Part shown: piece after piece, positions 27,401 to 42,000 of the stretch
How positions within the stretch are numbered: position 1 is the first letter of the stretch
How the letters are laid out: the number at the start of each line of letters is the position of its first letter
From: Puffinus mauretanicus
Lineage: Eukaryota; Chordata; Aves; Procellariiformes; Procellariidae
NCBI GenBank assembly: GCA_023333565.1
Contig: JAJKFH010000948.1
Span: 310,001 to 374,000 of the forward strand
Direction of reading: 5' to 3'
DNA length: 64,000 bases
Translations under genes and position numbers: made by a program
Notes under the pieces: model-generated
What the model was told of the DNA's origin: nothing
The model's input: the letters and a program-made list of their open reading frames with translations, nothing else
The model's database searches: none

Positions 27401-30014
27401 CATTGGTACCAAAATCGTTTTCAACTCTATTATCTAAGTGTTGTTTGACGAAATGAGAAAGGAAGAGCTGAAACATGCATGTTTTTAGGAACAGCTGCCT
27501 ATAAATTTTGCTTATGTAGAAATAAGTTTTTGTCGTCTTTTCATCAAATGCTGTAAAAACCTGTTGTACTCTTGTTTCATAATCTTTGCTAATTAACATT
27601 GGCATAAAAATATTGCTAGTTCTGATAACATGTTAATATGTTTATCCCGATGTTTTTGGTCCCGTTAATATTTTCTTCCCTACTCTAGTGTATCTGGGAC
27701 GGATTTCAAATTCCCTAAACTATCAAGATACAGAACTAAAGCATTAATTTGCCTTTTTGGTCATAAGAGATTTCATTAGAATCACTTGAACTTTAAAGAA
27801 TTAATTGCAAGCTTTTTTTACAGTTGGTATTAAAAGGACAGCAGGGTCACTTTCTCTGATCAAAGCGAAAACTGAAAAGAACTGCTTGGCAACTGGCATA
27901 GATAAACTTGGAACCAATTGTATGAATCATCAAAGTTTTATTGTTATCGCTTCAAACTAGTGTCATTGGGCATTACCTTTTAGGCAGTCACGGAATGCAG
28001 TTAGTTCTCTCCAAAATTAAAAGAAGCTTGCCAAACATTGCTGTGAGACTGGCTTTGAAATAGAAAAGACAATGGTTTCTCAGGAAGGTAAGACTTCAGG
28101 CACCAATCTGAATTAAGTGCTGTCTTTGTAGGCAGCTGTCTTTACTGCTGCCACGAGTTTCTTCTCTTTGCTTTGTTCCACCAGTTGTTTAGATTTTCTG
28201 AAGAAGTGACATAACGTTTATCAGCTCTTGCCTTGTGACAGCGGCCAAAACTGCACAACAGTACCAGAAAGATTTTTTTAGCAAAACTTTCAAGTTAAGA
28301 TGACACTTAAACATATGTAGGCATTTGTCTCTTTCCTGAAGAACTGCTTTTTTCCTCTTTCTCTTTGCAATCTACTGTTAGCTCTGGAGTGGTACTTAGC
28401 AGCAGCAGGGAAATGTTCCGTTTCCTGAAGTTCCTTTTTGATCCTGCAACAAGAAGTAAATCAGCAGAGGATCCTGTCTGTAGAAATATCCAGGCACTAA
28501 TGTCTCCAAGCAGTAATTTATCAGAGCTAGATAATAAGGGGAAGAATTAAAGATCTTGAGGGGATGAATATCTTTCTAGGACAAAGAAGGGAGGTTCAGG
28601 GAGTAGGAGGAGGCTCTTGGAAGAAAAGATTGTAATTGTCTGAAAAGATAATGTGAAGGTGGAGTTGTCTAAGTGTGAGAGAGAGACCTGGACTGCACTA
28701 GATAGGGCAGAAAACTGAGTGAGAGGCCTGGTGAAATTAATAAGGAGCTAGGTAGAAAGCGGGAGAGGAAGGAGGAGATCAAAAACAAGATTCAAAGTGG
28801 AATGGCAGAAGGGATTAAACTTGAGAATCAGAATGGAGTGCAGAAAAAGCGTATTTGCTTCTAATTCTGCTGCTCCTGTGTGGCCAGGAACTAGACACAG
28901 GATATTAGTAGAGTGTCCTTACCTCATGCGGTGATGGCCACTGCAGAGGATGACAGCTCATTACTACTATCACTTACCCTTCTGGCTTAAGTGACTAATA
29001 TTCTCAGTGAATATAACAATCTACAAGTCTTCATCAGTGTGATGGTCAATGTGATGTTGTGTGATGAAATCTGTTTTCCCACTTTGCTTTTCAAAAGCAA
29101 ACTTGCAGAAGATTTCATCCCAGGCAGGTTTACCATCTAATGAGCTATGTGCAACCCGGCACCCCTTGTGAAAGTGATCTTCAGAAGAACAGAAAAAGCT
29201 ATCTTGCTTTTCCTTACCCTGCTGCAAGAAAGATTTCAGATAGCCTGAATAATATTACTAGGTTACACTAAGCTTAAAAAAAAAAAAAATTCTACTTAAC
29301 CTTCACTGAGCTTTGGTTTTGTGGTTTCTTCTAAGAGCTGCAGGAGCTGCGGAAAACCTGTCCGTTGTTTCAGACATGTTTGTGAATTTAATAACAACTG
29401 TTACAGACTTAACTTCTCTTAATTATTAGACCATCACACTTAAATGATACCAATCAGAAGCTTCATATGTGCAAAAGTTGTCTTAAAGTAACAGTAAGAC
29501 TTCAAACAAACAAAAAACCCACAAAAAACCCCCAAAACTAAGAATTGGAGTTAAATCTGTTCCCACCTATATATTCACTGACAGACTTTACTTGCATGAT
29601 CAGCTCTCCAGGTTTTCTTCAGAACTTGCTTTATTTCACAAAATTTATGCCATTAAGCAGCTACTCATTCAACCTTTTGTAATCCCTATGGAATTTCCTG
29701 TGGCTCTAGTTCCTAGTTATTACACTTTAAAAATCTTTTTTCACAGCAGTCTCTGAATAATTTCCTCATGGGCTTTTTCATGGTGCTTATAAGTGGTGCT
29801 TCCAGCATCAGTTTATTTTTAAGACATTCTTAAGGTATGAAGTGGCTGAGTTTAATGTTAAAGTGCGGAGAGTACAATTAATTGGCTGGCCATCTTGACC
29901 ATCAGACCCAGTCATATTAGAATACTTAGCTTGCCTGTAGGTTTTTGTGTCTTCCAACCATAGCTCCGGTTGCCTTTATTTGCGTTGGCCATTCTTTCTT
30001 TGAATTGAGGAACC

Positions 30015-30045
<31 letters not shown>

Positions 30046-33000
30046 TCTATGAAAAGTTTGGTTATGTGATTTGCTACATATAGCTTTGGCACGTTCTCCA
30101 GGAAATCACTGAACTCCCTTAGCCCTGGATTTTTTCTCTCTTGAGCATTCCCTAGCTTATTTGCTAAACCCTTTCCAACTGTTACAGCAAGGGGATCTCC
30201 TTCTGCATAATCCTCATTCATCACCATAGGTCTGTTCTGTTTACTGAAGAAAGACAGAGTTATATGAGGGTAAAGTATAAAAGAAATTAGTTGAGCATTC
30301 AATGCAATTTGTGAACTCTGTTTATTAGCTGTTTATTAGTAGACAAACTGAGTAGAATCATCTAAATTCCATTAAGTAATATCCAGTTCATACACACCTT
30401 CATCCCACTCTTCTATCAGTTTCACAGCCTCTTTTATTTTAAACAATGTACATACCATTAGCAGAATTTTGTTTTCTACTGGATACGTGCTAGATAGGAG
30501 TGTAAGTTAATTTTGGAAATGATTTCAGATGTATGCTGACAGCAAAGGCAATGGTGAGACTTCAGAAAGCTCTCAACCAATTGCCAAGCTGGATGGGAAT
30601 AGATGAAGACAAAGAGCTGTTGATGAGGTGAATATCAGGGAAGTGATCACTGTATACTTTCTTTAGTCATTAGCACTTTTGCTAAAGATTTGCTGTTGGT
30701 CACTATTAGAAACAAATTACTTGGTGCAGATTGCCTGGTTTAAAGTAGTATACTTCTAAGCTTCTTATAAACTATAGCATCTTATGAACACAGTCCAGGC
30801 TCTGGATCATAGGATAATTCAGGTTAGAGAGGACCTCAAGAGATCTCTAGTCTAGGCTCAAAGTGGGGTTAACTATGAAGTCAGACCAGAATGAGTACTC
30901 AAAGCTTTATTCAGCCAGGTCTTGAAAACCGCCAAAGATGGAGGCTATACAGTCCCTATGAGCAACCTGTTCTACTGCTCAACTGTCCTCATGGTAAGTT
31001 TCTCCTCACAACCAGTCTGAACCTCCCTTGTTTCAACTTACCCTGTGGTCTCTCGTCCTGCAACCATGCACACTGTTTAGAGCCTGGCTCTGTCTTCTTG
31101 ATAACTCCTTGTAGGCATTGGCAGGCTGCTGTTAGGTTTCCCCAAAGCCTTCGTTCCTGCAGGTTGAACAAACCCAGTTCCCTGAGCCTTTCCTCACAGG
31201 TAAGAGTTCCAACACCCTGAGCATCCTGATGGCCCTCACTGAGCTCACTCCACTTTATTGATGTCTTACTTTGGGGCCCAGAACTGGACACAGTATTCCA
31301 GATGTGGTCTAGTGAGCGCTCAGCAGAGGGGGATAATCTCCAGCAAAAAATACTGCCGGCTTTATATGCTGCCAGGGAAGACTGCTGGCTCATGTTCAGC
31401 TTGCTGAACCAGGACTCCAGGAGAGAAATGTAGTGTATTAGTTGTAAAACTTAGTCTGATCTCTCCTTCAGCCTCATAATCTATAGCCTGTATTTCATCA
31501 CTTAGCACTCTGTGTTAGGTTTCTCTCCACTTTAGCTTCAGGTGTCTTTACCTCTCTTTCACAAATCCCAATCTTTTGTCTTCATCTGTTCTGCCTGGCC
31601 CGTGAAGCTCATGTTTTCTGCACTCAGATCTCCTGGGATTTTCCTCTGTAACAGTGTATAGTAGGGACAATACATAGAAGCAATGATGATAAAGCACAGC
31701 TGGTGTTTTATGTGTTGTTTTTGGGGATATTGCTGTCTGCCAAAATTGCAGGACAGTCCCGTTTGGCCCATGAAGCTTTGAGGAATCTTGTACAGGGTGA
31801 ACTGTATTCGCTCTGCCTTAGCACGTGCGTAGCAGATACATGCAAGCACAAATGCTTTATCTACAAGCACAGATGGTGTGTCTCATTAGACCTCCTAACA
31901 TAGCTGGAAATTTAGATGAGCTTTTGGGCTTGTGGACCTTTATATATTTGAAATATTGAGACATCTTGCCTGGCCTGTGTCCTTAGGCCATCATGGGAAC
32001 AGTGCTGTCACCTCAAGACTTCACTTTTTTTTGCCACGCTCACAAATGCTGGAGGGAATGTTCTTGACAAAGAAGTGGCAGTTGAGACTCTCCTGTAAGC
32101 TGTGGCAATGCTACTGCTTCTTAAAGTTGCTTCCACTCTCAGTATGGCAGAACAACTTACCTTCCCTTGAAGCTAGTTATTCAAACAGCTGGGCTACATC
32201 CCTTCATCCCTGTTTTCCAGGGGATCAGCACTTTCTGTGGTAGAGATTTCTTCTACCTGCAAAGGGTAGGCAACCTCATTGCTGTGGAGCAAGTCAAGTC
32301 CTGGTGGGAACTGTCTCGGTTCTGCTGTCAGTCATGCGTGAATATTTCAAGAAGTATCAGGATGAATTTTTAAAAAGTTAAGTGGTAATATGCTCTGACT
32401 TCTGTATAGCTAGAGATGTTCCAGTGAGTAATGTCATGTGAGTCCCACCCGTGACTCCTGTTCTACATCTCTTCAAGATCTTTATCTTTTTTGCATTTAG
32501 CTTCCCTTAGCTGATGAATTCCAAGAACCAGTTGTCCCAGAAAACAACCCTTAGCTAATCAGTCCACTGATCTTAAGGTATCTGGGAGAAACAGAGGTAA
32601 TTTTTCTTGTTTTTTTTTGAAATGCAGAGGATAGTAATATAGAACATGTGAGATTATCATCCATCTGTTGCAACCAAACAGTTCAGCATCTCAGAGAGCA
32701 CTTCTTGCCATGGATAAGGGATTCATTCTCACTGAGACAGACATCTTGATGAAGCTCTCGTAGTTAAAGTTCTCTGCAGCGCATGAACTAATTCTGCCAA
32801 AGTACAACACAGGAATAGCTGTCCAGCTATGCATTGGATTTTTTTTTTGCATTGGATTAATAGACCTGAGTACACAGAAAAGTAGAAGGCCTGAGGTTAC
32901 CTTAGTTTGTTTTTTCTTCAGGTAGTAAGGTCTAAATTTCTGGACTGCTGTGTAAACATAAAGATAACTTGTCATGGACAGAAATTTTAATTCAAAGCTT

Positions 33001-36000
33001 TGTGTTTCCAATAGAAAAAAGTTGTCCTTGTGTCTTATAGTAAGAGAAGCTTGTTATTTAAAGTGTTGATATTGGTCTAATTTAGGAAATGTACATTTTT
33101 TTCCTGGCTATGGAAATCATCTCAGCCAGAGCAAGCTTTGATGTGGAGGGTATTATGTATTCCTTTTTAAGGGGATGTTGTGGGTTCCTGTGCCCAAGCT
33201 ATAAACAGGATGAAGCATCTCGGGCGCACTGAAGTAAAAAGCGTTCCTAGGCATTAATTTCATTTGTTTGCCTGTGTGTATTTATTGCAGTTTTAGAATT
33301 ATTTTTATGGTGTCACTTTTATCAGTGGTTCCCTATTCTCTGCTCTCAGAACTGGATTTTTGAAGTCTTTATATTTGTAACTTACTGTGGTAACTCTGAC
33401 AGAGACTTCGCTGCTTCTATCATGAGACTGGTCTTCCACGGAGTGGGGTTAAACAGCAACCAGACAACCTTTGGACAGCTTTGTACCATTTATTTTAGGG
33501 TGAAAACGCTATGGAAAAAAAAAATCAGTTTACAAGTTAATTTTCGTGGGACTTGACTAAGATGCTGCTGAGTTACAAGTTCACCAGTCTTCTGTTAAGT
33601 TTTTGATGTCTCCTAATAGACACAGTTTCTGTGAAGATGAACAGTGTTGACTGTGGAGGTCCATGCTTCCCAATTTGTTTACCTTCCAGGAATTTTACAT
33701 GAATCTTCCCCAGGAAGTTTCAGGAACTTAAGGTTTATCTAGACCTTACATCAGCGATACAGTACTTTTTTAGTGTTACATGTACCCCTTACTTCAAATA
33801 TGTCTCTACATAGTAATTCCTGAAGTTTCTATACCCCAGAAGTCTCTCATCTGTTAGATGAGGATATTAGACTGGTTGAATTGTTTTACACAGAAGTTGA
33901 GTTCATAAATACAAGGAAGGAGGAAATGGAATTCCATTGTGCAAATAGCACTATGTAAAAACTATTTTTGTAGATAATAACTTTTAAGACCTTATCTATA
34001 TCAAAGTTTCTTTAGTGGGGCAAATGTCATACTGCTGAAATTCATTATTCTGCTGCTTTTCATAGAGGAATGTACATGTATATAGTTAATTCTAAACCAT
34101 GAAAAAGGAAATGTGGATATCATAATCACTTCATGAGTTCATAGTTCTGTAATTACCTTTGGTATTTATTGCAGAATAATCACTGCATAATCCAATGTAT
34201 ATATCTCAACTTAAAAAGTTTTAATTGCTCTATATGGAACTATATTTGGCACTTGGAAGATTCAGGTAAGATAAAAACTAAATGAAAACAAAATTTTTTG
34301 AAGAAGAAAATATCTTTCATATATTTTTGACATTTCAGTCCCACCCCTACAGTAGCTTTTTTTTTTTCTTGAAGCACCTAAGAGAAACTCTTAGAGTAAG
34401 AATTGTATTTCTTTCAACAAAGGAAAGAAGAAAATTTCCAATGTTTATAAGCACTTCAAAAAAAGCAGTCAGGAGGAGCCAGGGAGCTAGAGGCTGGTCG
34501 CCTCACCTCAGTCCCTGGGAAGGTGATAGAGCAGCTAATCTTGGAAACTATTTTCGGGCAGTAGGAGGAAAAGAAGGTGATAGGAATAGTCAGCATGGAT
34601 TCACCAAAGGGAAGTCATGCTTGACAAACTTGATAAACTTCTGTGATGAAAGTATTGGCTTGGTAGATGAGGGGGGAGAGCCTTGGATATTGTCTACCTG
34701 GACTTCAGTAAGGCTTTCAATGCTGTCCGCCGTAAGATCTTCATGGAGAGGATATGATGAAGTATGGGCTGGATGAGCAGACAGCGAGGTTGATTGAAAA
34801 CTGGCTGAATGGCCAGGCCCAGAGTGTGGTGATCAGTGGCACGAAGTCTAGTTGGAGGCCAGTAATTAGCAGTGTACCCCTGGGGTCAGTACTGGGTCTG
34901 GTCCAATCCTGTTCAACATCTTCGTTAATGATCTGGGTGATGGGGCAGAGTGTACCCACAGCAAGTTTGCAGATGACACCAAACTGGGAGGAGTGGCTGG
35001 TACACCAGAAGGTTGTGTCCAGTTCTGGGCTCCTCAGTACGAGAGAGAGTTGGAGCTACTGGAGGGAGTCCAGTCAGTGATGGGCCACAAAGATGATGAA
35101 GAGACTGGAGCATCTCTCCTATGAAGAGTGGTTGCAATTGCTGGGACTGTTTAGCCTGGAGAAGAGAAGGCTCAAGGACAGCTTATCAATATGTATAAAT
35201 ACCTGAAAGAAGGGTGCAAAGAAGAGGGAGCCAGGCTCTTTTCACTGCTGCCCAGTGGCAGGACCAGAGGCAATGGGCACAAACTGAAACACAGGACCTT
35301 CCATCTGAACATCAGGAAACACTTTTTTTTTTTTTTATTAAACTGTGAGGGTGACAGAGCACTGGCACAGGTTGCCCAGAGAGGTTGTGGAGTCTTGGTC
35401 CTTGGAGATATTCAAAAGCTGTCTGGATGTGATCCCGGGCAGCCTGCCCTAGGTGGCCCAGCTTGAGCAGGGGCTTGGACCAGATGACCTCCAGAGGCCC
35501 CTGCCAACCTCAACGATTCTGTGGTTCTGTTGTGGACTGCTCTGTAATTACAGTTCTGTAATTTGTTTTATTAGTTCTTTCAGTGTTTTGTCTTTTAGAC
35601 TTGGCTCTTCTTGTTCTCAAAAATAATCAGAATAATTGAAGACAGTTTTGGTTTATGAACTCTGTAAATACTATGTCCAGAGAATAGGTTAGGAATGAGT
35701 GTTTCCAATACTCTGAGCAGACTTAAGAGACTTACATTAAAGGAGTGATATAATCCAAGACAGCAGTTTTAAATCAATCCAAAATGTAGTGACAGACCTT
35801 TAGTAAGAGTGGTCTTAGAGGAAGCACTTGTCCTTTGTGCCACTGTCTGGGAAGAGCCACCCAAGCAGGACATAGTAGAGACTGGATGATCCAGGAGAGC
35901 CACCTAGCCTTTTCAGAGTGACACCTTATGCAGGCATCCCCAGATGTTACAAATTGGCTTGGTGGGACAAGAAGGAATCACTTCTTGATTATCTCTACAA

Positions 36001-39000
36001 CTTTACTGGTCCAAACTGACTGATCTGAGTTCTGATCAACAGACTGCCAGTGTCAGTGTGCAAAAAGAATATAGATGTATACAGTGACATGCTCCACAAA
36101 GGAGGAAAAAGCCACTGATTTTCAGAGTGAAACATGCTGCATGCATACTGCCGTGGGCATTTGAACCTCCAGAGATAGCCTGCCCTGGGCACTGAACCAG
36201 TGCATCACTGGAGTGATGAGAGTGTTGTCTGTGGCCTGGCATCTGTTTATGGGCACTGCTAACAGAGCCTAAGCTGCAGTCAGATAAACCACTAGGGAAG
36301 ATACTGAAGTGCTGGTCCAGGGACAAGGTCACGTTAGCAATGGTGTTTGAGTTGGCCTCTGCTTGCAATGCCTGTTCTGTACTTAAAAGGACTATGATCT
36401 TTTGGGCTGTCAAGTCCACATTTTGCACAATATTGTATTTCCTTATCATTACAACTAAATTGTTTATAGAAAAATATTGGTTAGCTATTGAAAACTAGAC
36501 TGTATAGACTAAACCCCAAGATTTTGTATGATGTGGTGGACAACCAGCTCTTTTGCTCTATTCTACTTAATTGGTGCATTCATGCTCAAATTCTTCTCAC
36601 ATTTTCCCCAAGGATTATATCAGATGTTTTCTTTTTATCATGCTTCTTTGACAATGGTTATGCAGGCTAAGTTACACATTCTACTGAAAATTCAGAAGTG
36701 GTTTCTCAAGTGCAAGTACCCTACTTGATACTCTTCACTCCATTTTCAGAGGTACAGTGTTCCTGTTTAAATCAAGTGAAATTGTGAATGCCTAACCCCT
36801 TTGAAAATCGCAGCAGGGTATATTAATGAAAATACCCAGACAAACTGCTTTTGAAACTGTTGCATTATATGCACAATAGCTGAGATACTGAATAGGTTTT
36901 CCTTAGATTTTCCAAGGACATAAACAATTACATACCAAATTACACCTTCACATTGCTACGTTAATATTTTGATCTGATCCAAAACCTGACCTACCTGAAA
37001 TAATTACAAGCCTTCCTGAAGTTCTAAATATGCATTTCCATTAAAAACCACCACTGAATAGTCACACCTGTCAGCCTGGTTTAAGTTTTTAATTAATTTG
37101 TTCCTCAAGATCACCATACCTAAATGAAATGGTAACAGCTCATCAAATTGCTTCATATGCCAAGAGTGACAGTGAGATAACACTAAGTGAAATCAAAATG
37201 AGACTTTCTCAACATTGACTGCTTGACGAGAAAGTTATGAGAGGCTGCTTGCCAGTCTGTGAGACCTAGAGAAAGACAGACAGGAATTTCTTCAGGGTGG
37301 ACTTTCTTAATAGTGAATTGGCTTAGCTCATGTTTTCTGTACTGTTTCCGTTCTGCGTTAACACCCTACTGTTACTTGAAGCTCTGCAAAGCGAATGCAG
37401 ACTAAAATCAGCAGGACTTCTGTTACTGCCATGGATGATCATCGCTCCCCCTTTGACGCAATGCCAGGTATCACACATCATGGTTGTACTGTGCGAGCAC
37501 AGAGCAGATACAGAGACTGGGCAATTTCCCATGCGTTTTAATTCTGCTGTGGACAGTCGTGGGCTTCCTATTTCAAATGCTCCAGTCATAACCTTTTGAT
37601 TCATAAAAGATTGAGGATCTCCAGTGGTCTATATAGAAACTAGGGTTCTGGAAATAGCAGAGATACCAGAACTCATATATAGATACCCGGTGGTTCATTA
37701 CTGCTGATGGTTTATCAGTGCTTTTCATAGGAGTTGCAAATCCATCTTTTGGTGCTCTCTTTCAAGAGAATGAGAGTGCTTCTCATAGGCTACAAAACGC
37801 TTGGATCATTTCTCCATGTGACGTCAATAAAATGTGTCAGGGGGATTGCATACATATGACTGTAGTTAGCCCACCCACACAGAAAAGGGGGAGGAGGGAG
37901 AATATTTGTGCACCAGTGTTGTCTCCCTTTGTACACTTAACAAGGTCATAGCCGAGCTCTTTGTCTGGATCAGGCGCTAAGCCCATGGCAACATGCCCGT
38001 TACTGATACCCTGCGGTATCTACATCAAAGCACTTCATGGGCAAATCAATGGCATTTTTGCATTGTCTTTTCATATGCTTTCTCTAGTACTACTGTTGTC
38101 TACAAAACAAGATACCTAGTTCTTGCAACATGAAGCGTGTCCCTGGATGTCTCTTCTGCCCTGTCATCTGGGCCTGTCACAGGAGCTTATACTTCCACTG
38201 TGTTTTAGGAAATATTTCCTGATACTTATTCAGTAGTACTGCCAAAGGAGAGGATCCCCTTTTTTGCTTCCTTTTTTTTTCCTCCCTTTTCCCCATCCTT
38301 TCCCTCCCCTTGCCTCTACAGTTTCCTCGCCTACTGTACTTTTGCCCAGTACTCACAAAATTCTTGAGCTGTCTGTACTTGTCCTCTTACTTCCACTCAC
38401 AGATCAAGTAGCATGATTGCACTGTGTTTTTTTCTGAAGTGTGGATTGTGCTATTATCCTCTCCGTGTTGCATCAGGAAACGTTACCGTTCTTCACAGCA
38501 GAGCTTCATAACAAAGCTTGCTTTTTTTGTTTAAACCTCCTGTACAGTTTTTTACTTTGTACTTCCCTTGCTGCGTTACAGTAATGAATGAGGATTGCTG
38601 CTGTAAAACTTGTGGAAATTTCTCTTTCTTTGCAACAGGAAGTAGCTAGAAGAGATCCCTCTGATGATAGACCAAAATGAAATTAAACTTCAGTTTGCAG
38701 CTGGCCATTATGTTGCAGCAATAGCATTGCTGTCATCTGGGTGCCTAGGGTATGTCTCCATGGGCTGCTTCTCGATAAAGATTTTAAATAAATACGACGG
38801 GAGCCCAATACCCTTCTGTCAATTTTAATGTCACAGCGGCAAGTATTCCGAGCAAGTATACACAAGAGGTCTGTCTTCCCTCTTGAAAGTGCAGGTTAGT
38901 AATAGGAATGCCACATTGGTTAATACAAAATTTTGCCATAAATATAGAGGATGAAAATTAGAAAATGGTTTGGCCTTTTGATAAATTAAGGATGTTCTCT

Positions 39001-42000
39001 TTACACCTGGCTTTTTTTCTTTTTTCGTGGTGATAAACTCAAAATGAATGGGTAGGTATTTGACATTGAAAGGAGTGTGCAAACTTGTTTGCTGGTTAAA
39101 AGTTTGCACATATCACTTTATCAAATGTTGTATCAGGAAATGATGTGAAAGGAGGATTATCATTGTAAGTGAGTACAAGTAAAAGCAGTAAATGTATCAG
39201 GTATAAATTTGGCTTCTCATGTTCTTATTTTGGGTTCTTAAACATAACTATTGGGTTGTGACCAAAACCTGTAGTAATCCACCTGACTGGGTTTTCTTCA
39301 GCCCCTATCAGAGAGTAGATATTCGTTGGACCCCAGCATTATGTGTCTGGGGGCAGCCTGAATTGTAGTCCAGCTTCATTACTTGATTTGCACCTATCAT
39401 GTCGTAGGTGCTCTGGGAATCACTATGAGACTGAGGAGAAGTGACCACAGATAGACACCATTTCCCAAAATACATTATTGTTATATTTAGCTTTGTTGCT
39501 TTCCATTGATCTTCACTATTTTATGTTTCAGAATTTTGTCTCATCTGAATAACAAATTCAAATAATATCTCTAATTTTCAGTTAAATGAAACAGAATTTT
39601 TTTTCAGTGCCCAATTTTTAAGATTTATCTGTATTGTAAGTTATCAAACCAGAATTTAGAGCCTTAATGGAGTGTGACACCTTTCTCAGATACATGTATT
39701 TCTATCACTATGATTTCTACTGTCTCTGTCTCTCAGTGTTCACTCTCTTTCATGGTATGTTTTCCTGATGGGAGGAGGTTAACCATTTGAATCCTTTCTT
39801 GGTGTTCTTTGACTTGGCAATCTCAGGCCGATATATCTTTAATTTTCTCCCTAAGTCTTTGATAGAAAAAGTAGAAAGTTAAGATCCAAAATGGTGCAGT
39901 TCCTCTAAAGTATTTTTAAGACTTCTTGTTGCAGAGGTTTTCAGCTGCTTCTAAGATCATGTGAATTCAGAAGAATCCATCTTACACTCCAGCCTGCAGC
40001 AATATTTGGTCGCTACAAGTTCCAAATTCCTGATCTTCTCTATTTACATGTGAAGTGATTATGCTGTAAATTACAGAGATGTGTTCTCAAGAAAGCACCA
40101 GCTTTGGAGATATGTTATCCAAAGTCATTGCGCCTTAGAAAACAATTTGGTGATTAACTTGCATAGTTAATGTGGTGTTATTAAAAACAACGAAAAGACT
40201 TAGTGGTTTGGGAACTAGCCCTTGGGGGCTAAGAGGCTGTTAGAGGTAGCTAGAGGTGGAGGGGATGGAGAGAAGGACAGGATCATTACCTCCCCTGTAC
40301 CCTCTGCCAAAAAGTACCATTAAAAAATTTCATCTGGTTCCTCCTCTTGCAGATCTTAAGCTCCCTCTAACCACTTGCATTTGTAATGAAAGCTAAATGG
40401 GGATATGTTTTATCCTGAATTCTTAAAATAGTCAGCATTACACAGATGTTTAACTGTAGGTCCCGGCAGATTGGGGAATCTTAATGGTGGGAAGGGAAAT
40501 AAAATGTAATGGAACCAGGAGATAAGTAATGGAAAATACATTTCTGTAGTGGAAATGTCTCATATTTATAAAATATTTCTTGAAAATGTGAAAATTGGAA
40601 AAGAATAAGCTGTCAGTAAGTCATACCACATTATGAAAAGTCATGCAGTATAGTGTTTACAAATGTGCACACCTGGTTGTGTGTATGATAGAAGGTGCAC
40701 TTATTGTGACAATTACTATTTCCACCTTTTAATTGTTTGAAAATCTGATTGCACTGTCACACATTTTTATTAATTTTCACACTGATGTACTGGGACTCCA
40801 TTACTCTGTTGAACTACATAGAGTAAAAATGACCTGCTGAATCAGGAGAGATCTCTGCATTTGCATGTTAATAGACTTCTACAAAAGGTATATCTTGGTT
40901 CATTAGCAAATAAAAAGCTATTAATTAAAATGTTTATATGTCCAAGTACACACAGGATGACAGAAATGGTTTTTTGAAGCATACAGAGAAATTGAGGAAC
41001 CTTTAGAAAAAAAGGTTTTTTTGCTAATCTAACCTAAATTAATACTTAGATAGGTACACTTTATTTTTGAAATAAGTTATGCCCATTGTCCCTGATTTCA
41101 AAAATGAGTAGGCTAATAATTTCTTGAGTCAACTCCCATTATTATATTGTTACTTGTTACAACACCCAGAAAGTGGCCAGAGGTACTACCACTAGGCAGA
41201 TGTTTTGGTGTCCTCTAGCTGAGGACATCCTTCAACTAGAACTGCAGAAACATGACTTTAGACAGCACTCTAGCCAGAACTGTGCCACCAGGTAGTGGAT
41301 AACGTCAAATGAGACATTTTTAGTGTCTTTTTCTTTTCTGTTGTGCTCTGTATGGAAATGACCAGTATAAAATACTACTACAAATTACTGGTATAAAGTA
41401 CCAACAGTATTCTGCCGTTTAATAAATGTAAACTCAGCTGAGACTGTGCATGCTTGTTTTGTTTTCATTCCTCAGAGAAATCCATTGTCCTGTAGAAGCA
41501 AAGCAAAGAAATAAAGCTACGTGTGCATCACAAACAGAAAAAATGTAATCTAACTCTGTTCTCTGTGGCAGAAGGTAATGTTGCCAAGTGGTTAGCTGCC
41601 ATCTTGCAGGTGCTATAGTACTTCTTTAAGGAAATGAACTGCTTTAGCTATTATTAAAGCAATTAAAAGCCATTCACACAAATGGAGCACAAGGATGTGA
41701 CAGATCTAACTGACTGAACTACAAAATTACCAGTCGTTTTTGTCAGATTAACACAAAAATCACTAGTGGTATTGACATTCAGGAATTTGTAGTTGCTTTA
41801 AGATTTCTACATCCCATTGAAATGAATGGGTACTACTATAGAACTATATTCAGATGTAACAGCACATTGATCTGTTACCCATTTGCATTGTCATGGCTTT
41901 TATTATCACTTAAAAAAGCTAGACATTTATTTCACACTGAGTGAAAGCTTACCATCTGAGAACTCCTCTTGAAATCCTTCAGATTGTAATGCTTTGAATC

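Noticed and set aside
29976..30302. 108-codon minus-strand frame next to the (A)28 run, considered as a processed pseudogene
   Set aside because: The poly-A is on the opposite strand (read as poly-Phe), there is no recognisable parent protein and no target duplication. Processed pseudogenes are also rare in birds.
30989..31393. 134-codon minus-strand open frame
   Set aside because: Translation is the C-terminal CR1 reverse-transcriptase region of a decayed LINE, not a host gene.
34282..34776. 164-codon + strand open frame, the longest in the window
   Set aside because: Its second half is frame-shifted CR1 reverse transcriptase, and its first half is unrelated AT-rich intron. A chance fusion of frames.
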